From contig CAZTFX010000006.1 of assembly GCA_964613095.1 (NCBI GenBank), forward strand, positions 1 through 58,008: a stretch of DNA of 58,008 bases, in the 5' to 3' direction. The translations under genes were made by a program, and so were the position numbers. The stretch comes from RGIG4576 sp964613095. GTDB lineage: Bacteria > Bacteroidota > Bacteroidia > Bacteroidales > Muribaculaceae. Under the pieces are notes generated by a model, which worked only from the letters and a program-made list of their open reading frames with translations, had not been told where the DNA came from and searched no databases. Shown piece by piece: positions 53,284 to 58,008 of this stretch. Numbering within the stretch: position 1 is the stretch's first letter; each line of letters begins with the position of its first letter.

Positions 53284-54518
53284 TCTACTTCCTCTAATTT
53301 AAAACCTGCCGATTTCAAATGATCCCAATATTCCGGATAAGACTTGCTTACCACCTCAACATTATTAATGATTATTCCGGGATATTTCACTGCAGCCGGA
53401 GCAAAAGCCATTGCCATTCGGTGATCATCGAATGTATCAATCCTTATAGAATCGTCAACAGTACACCTTGTTCCATCCCACGATAATGAAAAGTATTCTC
53501 CTACAGTAAGCACGTATCCCATCTTCATTAATTGAGTACGCAAAGCCTCTATCCTATCGGTTTCCTTTATCTTCAATGTCTGTAATCCGGTTATGTGAAA
53601 AGGGCGGTTAAGTAAACATGCTGTTACAACTATTGTTTGAGCCAAATCAGGATTTTCAAGTAAATCCATTTCGATCTTTTCTTTCATTACAGAAACATCG
53701 GTATTCAAATCCATGTAATCCCCACATCGGTTAAAAAACACCCCAAAGTTCTCAAATAAAGAAGCAATAGCAGAATCACCTTGCGTACTCTCTCTAAATA
53801 ATCCCCGCAGTGTTATACGTGAATCACCCAACAAAGATTGTATTTGAAACCAATAAGACGAAGCCGACCAATCATTTTCAATATTGAAATCCACTGATTG
53901 ATAATGACGATTATCCTGAAAAACAATATCATTACCTTCCCAATAAGAATATACCCCAAAATCCCTCATTAATGACAAAGTCATGTCAATATACGGACGA
54001 GATATAATATCTCCCATAAGTTTTATTCTCTCTAGTCCATATATCAGTGGTGAAATCATTAAAATAGCTGATATATATTGAGAACTTACACTACCGGAAA
54101 TAGCAATAGATTTAGTTCTCAATTTCTTTCCTTTAATTTTCAAAGGAGGATAGCCTTCTTCACCTTCATATTCTATATCGGCACCGCATGCTCGTAATGC
54201 CTCAACTAGAATTTTAATGGGACGATGGCGCATGCGTTCACTTCCATCAAGTAAGACTTCTCGACCTTCTTGTACGGCAAAATATGCTGTCAAAAAGCGC
54301 ATTGCCGTCCCCGCAGCTCCTATATTGATATAAGTAGCAGCATTATCACTTAATGCCGAAAGCATCGTATCGGTGTCATCGCATTTTGCAACATTAAACA
54401 ATCTTGAATCAGCCCCCGCTAAAGCTCTTATAATCAAAACTCGATTACTTATACTCTTTGACGCAGGCAAATTCACCTCACAAACCACCTTTTCGGGTGC
54501 AATTATTCTATAATTCAT
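53280..54518 (-). CDS. aroA: 3-phosphoshikimate 1-carboxyvinyltransferase (EPSP synthase)
   Basis: Shikimate-pathway enzyme making EPSP from shikimate 3-phosphate and phosphoenolpyruvate. Motifs: NLPASKSISNRVLI (substrate-binding Lys and Ser, about 14-27), GAAGTAMRFLTAYFA, LDGSERMRHRPI, and KIKETDRIEALRTQL with the catalytic Glu/Arg region near 330. The C-terminal DDHRMAMAFAPAA completes the site. I chose the ATG at 54518 (MNYRIIAPEK), which gives the usual length of 412 aa. The longer frame would begin upstream of the TATCTTTG promoter element. The stop overlaps the next gene by 4 bp. Confidence 0.93.
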   Translation of the reverse strand: MNYRIIAPEKVVCEVNLPASKSISNRVLIIRALAGADSRLFNVAKCDDTDTMLSALSDNAATYINIGAAGTAMRFLTAYFAVQEGREVLLDGSERMRHRPIKILVEALRACGADIEYEGEEGYPPLKIKGKKLRTKSIAISGSVSSQYISAILMISPLIYGLERIKLMGDIISRPYIDMTLSLMRDFGVYSYWEGNDIVFQDNRHYQSVDFNIENDWSASSYWFQIQSLLGDSRITLRGLFRESTQGDSAIASLFENFGVFFNRCGDYMDLNTDVSVMKEKIEMDLLENPDLAQTIVVTACLLNRPFHITGLQTLKIKETDRIEALRTQLMKMGYVLTVGEYFSLSWDGTRCTVDDSIRIDTFDDHRMAMAFAPAAVKYPGIIINNVEVVSKSYPEYWDHLKSAGFKLEEVE

Positions 54519-54525
54519 ATTAGCA

Positions 54526-54533
54526 CAAAGATA
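54526..54533 (-). promoter_or_regulatory. Candidate -7 element of aroA
   Basis: Minus-strand TATCTTTG 7 nt before the ATG at 54518, so the message would be nearly leaderless. No TTTG lies at the 19-nt spacing, so this is a one-element match. Confidence 0.45.
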
Positions 54534-54629
54534 ACGTTTTTTTGACAATTCAGCCATGTTTTACACCTTGAGAAACGCAAATAGTCACAAAAAAGACTTA
54601 ACTAATTTTCTTTTCTTACTTATTTACAG

Positions 54630-54637
54630 TACCTTTG
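54630..54637 (+). promoter_or_regulatory. Candidate -7 element of the AGCS symporter gene
   Basis: TACCTTTG on the plus strand, with TTTC instead of TTTG at the -33 position (54607-54610). The in-frame TTG at 54635 lies inside this element, so the coding start must be later. Confidence 0.45.
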
Positions 54638-54676
54638 CACGCATTATTGAATAATAATAATTTAATTTATTTATCA

Positions 54677-56038
54677 GTGACTGATTTTTTTAGTGTTTTA
54701 AAAGAAGGTATCGTTACCATCAGCGATTTCATATGTGGTTATCCCCTGTTTTTCTGGTTGATAGGAGGAGGATTATTTCTTTTCATATATTCAGGAGCTA
54801 TACCATTGCGTCGTCTTAATTGGTCGTTGAAGGCGTTAAGAACCAAAAGCCCTACAGGAGAAGGACAAATCAGTTCTTTTCAAGCATTAATGAGCAGTAT
54901 ATGCTCAACAGTAGGTATGGGAAACATTGCCGGCGTGGCAATTGCCATATCAATAGGCGGTCCCGGAGCTATATTTTGGATGTGGGTAAGTGCTTTACTA
55001 GGCATGGCTACCAAGTTTTTTGAAGGTACGCTTGCCATTATGTATAAAGGTAAAGATAAGGAAGGTAACGTGCATGGTGGTCCCATGTATATGTTAACCG
55101 AAGGTTTAGGTAAGAAATTTCGTCCAATGGCGATATTTTTTGCATTTTTTGGAATGATTGGTACATTATGCTTTATGCAAGCCAATCAATTAACCGAATC
55201 TTTTATTACCGTACTCGATGCACCCGATACATTCAATTTCCGCCTTATCACCGGTATAATAATGGTTTTGGGAGTATCAATAGTAGTACTTGGTGGAATC
55301 AAGCGTATTTCCAAGATAGCCACTAAAGTTGTACCTATTATGGTAGGCTCTTATTTCTTGCTTGTATTCATCATAATCGTTATGAATATAGAATTACTAC
55401 CTAAGGTCTTTCATAATATAGTTAGCGAAGCATTTAACATTCAAGCAGGATTTGGAGCTTTAGCTTTTATTGCTCTCACAGGAGCGCGTCGTGCCATGTA
55501 TGTAAACGAAGCCGGTGTAGGTACAGCCTCACTTATGCATGGAGCTTCACGAAATGCAGAGCCTGTACGTGAAGGTCTTATTGCAATGATAGGTCCGGCA
55601 ATTGATTCAGGACTTGTGTGTACACTCACCGCAATACCAATACTTATGGCAATGATGATAAGCCCTATTGAAGTAGAAGGAGTCAAGGGACTTTATATTG
55701 CGCTCAATGCATTTGAAACAATGCTTCCCGGATGGGGTGAATATGCTCTTATGGTAATTGTGTTCATTTTTGCAGTAACAACTATGTTCTCTTATTCTTA
55801 TTATGGAACACAATGCGCCGGATATTTATTCGGCTACAAAAATGGTAAATATTATGATTATTTCTATTTGCTTATGATTGTAGTAGCTTGTGTCATCTCT
55901 CTCGACTTGGTTGTAAGTATCATGGACTTAGCTTTTGCTTTCATGGCAATTCCTACTATGTATGTTTTACTACGCCTTGCACCTCAAGTAAAACGCGAAG
56001 CAAAAGTTTATTTTTCCAAGAACAAACTGGAAGATTAA
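54677..56038 (+). CDS. Alanine or glycine:cation symporter (AGCS family)
   Basis: A polytopic membrane transporter taking up alanine or glycine with Na+ or H+. About 453 residues and 10-11 helices. The family signature region SSICSTVGMGNIAGVAIAI is near residue 75, followed by GGPGAIFWMWVSALLGMATKF, and GARRAMYVNEAGVGTASLMHG lies further down. I place the start at the GTG at 54677 (TDFFSVLKEGIV), which aligns with usual AGCS N-termini and lies after the TACCTTTG promoter. A TTG at 54647 is the alternative. It stands alone, divergent from aroA and convergent with the protease gene. Confidence 0.9.
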   Translation: MTDFFSVLKEGIVTISDFICGYPLFFWLIGGGLFLFIYSGAIPLRRLNWSLKALRTKSPTGEGQISSFQALMSSICSTVGMGNIAGVAIAISIGGPGAIFWMWVSALLGMATKFFEGTLAIMYKGKDKEGNVHGGPMYMLTEGLGKKFRPMAIFFAFFGMIGTLCFMQANQLTESFITVLDAPDTFNFRLITGIIMVLGVSIVVLGGIKRISKIATKVVPIMVGSYFLLVFIIIVMNIELLPKVFHNIVSEAFNIQAGFGALAFIALTGARRAMYVNEAGVGTASLMHGASRNAEPVREGLIAMIGPAIDSGLVCTLTAIPILMAMMISPIEVEGVKGLYIALNAFETMLPGWGEYALMVIVFIFAVTTMFSYSYYGTQCAGYLFGYKNGKYYDYFYLLMIVVACVISLDLVVSIMDLAFAFMAIPTMYVLLRLAPQVKREAKVYFSKNKLED

Positions 56039-56051
56039 TTTTCACACTCAA

Positions 56052-56093
56052 TAAAATATAAATGGCAAGTTTACACTTGCCATTTATATTTTA
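56052..56093. terminator. Bidirectional terminator between the symporter and protease genes
   Basis: Perfect 19-bp stem TAAAATATAAATGGCAAGT with its complement around a 4-nt loop (TTAC), AT-rich at the base; serves both convergent genes. Confidence 0.92.
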
Positions 56094-56099
56094 ATTTAT

Positions 56100-57785
56100 T
56101 TAATTATTTTTATTACTTTTCTTTAAGCCTTTTTCTTTAGATGGGTTAAGTATTTTCTCATACTCTCCGTAGGTTGAAAAGAGTTTCACGACTGCATCCA
56201 TTGCCGGATCATCCTTTAATTCTTGAATAACACCACCCTTTTGATAATAATACCTTTTCACTATTTCAAGAGCTACTATTTGAGAAATCATTTTTCTATG
56301 CAAATCTAAATCTTGGTTTAAATCATGTTTCAATAATTTCTCCAATTGAGCAAACACAGCCTTTGTGGAATCATTCATATATCCTTCGGTATCGGCTACT
56401 TCACGCAATTGCTTCAATCCGTCCTCACACACTTTATCATAATGAAATTTATCGGGATTTATAAAACGTTTAAACTGATTATAAATAGTATCGGTTACCA
56501 CAAAATCTTCTACAACAGGAATAGACTTGTTTTCATGAAAAAACTTTGTAGCAAAATCAAATGCCCAAAAATCTTTCACTATATTATATGCCAACCTATT
56601 AACTTTGGGATATTCAACCTCTATATCCGGTGTTATACCACCACCATCGCGTACTTCACGTCCATTGGCTGTGCGATATACCGTTGTTAAACTATCGGGA
56701 ATACGAGCAACCGATCCATCAGGATTACGATGCGAATAGTCTATCGCCTGTATTAAACGCCCACTTGGAATATAGTATTTAGCTGTTGTAACTTTCATCA
56801 TCGCATCATATGGTAAAGCAAGAGTTGTTTGTACAAGACCTTTTCCATAAGAACGATTACCTATCACTACTGCGCGATCCAAATCTTGCAATGCACCTGC
56901 CACAATCTCCGAAGATGACGCTGAATTTCCATCTATAAGCACAACAAGTGGTATTTTCACATCTATCGGCTCATGCGTAGTTTTATACGTCTTGGTATTT
57001 TGTTTCAGTTTACCTCTTTGCATTAACACTTCTGTACCTTTGGGAACAAAATAACCAACAATCTGCACTGCGCTTTCCAAAAGCCCTCCACCATTACCAC
57101 GTAAATCGAGAACAATTGATTTAACCGCAGGATTTTTCTTTAATTCTAGTAATGCTTCTTTAACCTCTTGAGCAGATTTCTCACTAAAAGTTGTAAGAGA
57201 TACATAACCTAAATTTTCACGTTGAATACCATAATAAGGTACACTTGGAATTTGTATTTTCTGCCTTACCAGTTCAAATTCCACATTACCTACATGTGGA
57301 CGTTCCACCTCTACTTTCACAATTGTTTTTGGTTGTCCTTTAAGGCGTTCACTCACTTTATCGATTGCCAATCCAATAACACTGTCTCCATCCACTTTTA
57401 CAATCTTATCACCGGGAAGTATTCCGGCTTGGGCTGCAGGACTGCCTTCATAAGGCTCCGAAAAATAAGTTGCACCATCACGAAAGACGATAGCCGAACC
57501 TACTCCGGCATATTCTCCTCTCGTTAAAGAACGGAATTCCTCTTGTTCCTTTGCCGGAAAGTATTCTGTATATGGATCGATATCATTAAGCATGGCATTA
57601 ATAGCTCTGTCAACACTCTTTTGGGTACTGATAGTATCAACATAATAAGTGTGTAGATTTTTGAATACCGAAGTAAACATATCCAAACTCCTTGCTATCT
57701 CAGTTTCGTTATTTTTAGCCTTCATTCCACCCACAACAAGAACTAAAACAGCTATAACAATTATAGATTTTATTCTATTCTTCAT
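56100..57785 (-). CDS. Carboxy-terminal processing protease (S41 family)
   Basis: A 561-residue periplasmic serine protease with a signal or anchor helix (about 5-22). It has an N-terminal helical part, a PDZ domain (about 80-165, with GVGSAIVFRDGATYFSEP and the PAAQAGILPGDKIV loop), and the S41 catalytic domain with the Ser of DGNSASSSEIVAGAL (about residue 285) and Lys of RSYGKGLVQT (about residue 312). The C-terminal extension (about 440-561) is helical. Such enzymes trim or degrade envelope proteins with exposed C-termini. It is a single-gene unit. Confidence 0.93.
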   Translation of the reverse strand: MKNRIKSIIVIAVLVLVVGGMKAKNNETEIARSLDMFTSVFKNLHTYYVDTISTQKSVDRAINAMLNDIDPYTEYFPAKEQEEFRSLTRGEYAGVGSAIVFRDGATYFSEPYEGSPAAQAGILPGDKIVKVDGDSVIGLAIDKVSERLKGQPKTIVKVEVERPHVGNVEFELVRQKIQIPSVPYYGIQRENLGYVSLTTFSEKSAQEVKEALLELKKNPAVKSIVLDLRGNGGGLLESAVQIVGYFVPKGTEVLMQRGKLKQNTKTYKTTHEPIDVKIPLVVLIDGNSASSSEIVAGALQDLDRAVVIGNRSYGKGLVQTTLALPYDAMMKVTTAKYYIPSGRLIQAIDYSHRNPDGSVARIPDSLTTVYRTANGREVRDGGGITPDIEVEYPKVNRLAYNIVKDFWAFDFATKFFHENKSIPVVEDFVVTDTIYNQFKRFINPDKFHYDKVCEDGLKQLREVADTEGYMNDSTKAVFAQLEKLLKHDLNQDLDLHRKMISQIVALEIVKRYYYQKGGVIQELKDDPAMDAVVKLFSTYGEYEKILNPSKEKGLKKSNKNN

Positions 57786-57917
57786 CTTATTCGATTTTAT
57801 TTGCTAAAGTACAACATAGAGTTGAATAAAGACCCCAATTTCTTTTAAAAAAGTCTTAAAAATAAAAAATATCATGCTTTTTTTTCAAAAGTTGTTGCAT
57901 ATTTCAAATATTGGAAG

Positions 57918-57925
57918 TACTTTTG
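57918..57925 (+). promoter_or_regulatory. Candidate promoter of tRNA-Asn
   Basis: TACTTTTG fits TAnnTTTG and lies 31 nt before the tRNA 5' end. At the -33 position only TTG is matched (57895-57897). Confidence 0.4.
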
Positions 57926-57956
57926 CAACGCAATTCACAAAAGTGAGTGCGGTACT

Positions 57957-58008
57957 GCTTCAATAGCTCAGTTGGTTAGAGCACCTGACTGTTAATCAGG
58001 GGGTCGTT
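57957..58008 (+). tRNA. tRNA-Asn (GTT anticodon), truncated by the window end
   Basis: The first 52 nt of a tRNA: acceptor arm start at 57957, D-arm TAGCTCAGTTGGTTAGAGCA, anticodon stem-loop CTGACTGTTAATCAG with anticodon GTT at 57991-57993, and the start of the variable region. The T-arm and 3' end lie beyond the window. Confidence 0.9.

Overview
The window looks like the chromosome of a gut-type Bacteroidales bacterium. It is AT-rich, with SusC/SusD/SusE/SusF-type outer-membrane proteins, promoters of the Bacteroidetes type (TAnnTTTG at -7, sometimes TTTG at -33), a BY-type tyrosine kinase, an inositol/sphingolipid gene set and type IX secretion (T9SS) genes. Having T9SS components together with Sus proteins and inositol-lipid genes suggests a Muribaculaceae/Prevotellaceae/Barnesiellaceae-like lineage rather than Bacteroides sensu stricto. 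The family assignment is inference. Nearly all of the window is coding. I see no prophage, insertion sequence, CRISPR array or rRNA. The only structural RNA gene is a tRNA-Asn cut by the right edge.

Layout. 0-3.5 kb: a DUF4286 protein and ruvC, then convergent a BY-kinase/Wzz-type chain-length protein. 3.6-12.4 kb, minus strand: myo-inositol-1-phosphate synthase, a HAD protein, two CDP-alcohol phosphotransferases, an AUR1/PAP2-type enzyme, GtrA, PgpA, ATP-grasp, nucleotidyltransferase and pdxA. Most of this reads as one inositol-(sphingo)lipid locus. 12.5-24 kb: a degraded secreted-protein remnant, rlmN, a secreted amidase plus beta-propeller pair, a YhcG-type nuclease, a GH9 glycosidase with peptidase T, and a membrane-anchored DNA/RNA nuclease. 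24.1-28.7 kb: hisGDCB preceded by a complete translational attenuator with a His-rich leader peptide. 28.8-33.7 kb: pncB, menA, anmK and an AAA-ATPase/Toprim (DUF4435-like) protein. 33.8-41 kb: a SusC-SusD-SusE-SusF operon. 41.5-52 kb: a patB-queA-porE-phosphoesterase-SPOR-GNAT operon converging on porX and porW. 52-57.8 kb: a metal ABC permease, a small membrane protein, aroA, an AGCS symporter and a C-terminal-processing protease, then tRNA-Asn.

How the genes fit together. The inositol locus could make inositol phosphate, couple it to a CDP-activated lipid and transfer the headgroup to ceramide. PorE, PorX and PorW are one structural and two regulatory/assembly T9SS parts; the secreted amidase has a T9SS-like C-terminal tail and may be a cargo. 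The most striking signal is the his leader: promoter, a 19-codon peptide with five His codons, an antiterminator pairing and an intrinsic terminator can all be read directly. Three heptamer arrays (AAYTCCY) at gene borders, a tandem Tyr-Gly tail on the kinase, a divergent CDP-alcohol phosphotransferase and the AAA-Toprim protein are the other points of interest. Functions are from reading motifs and protein families; no database search was run.
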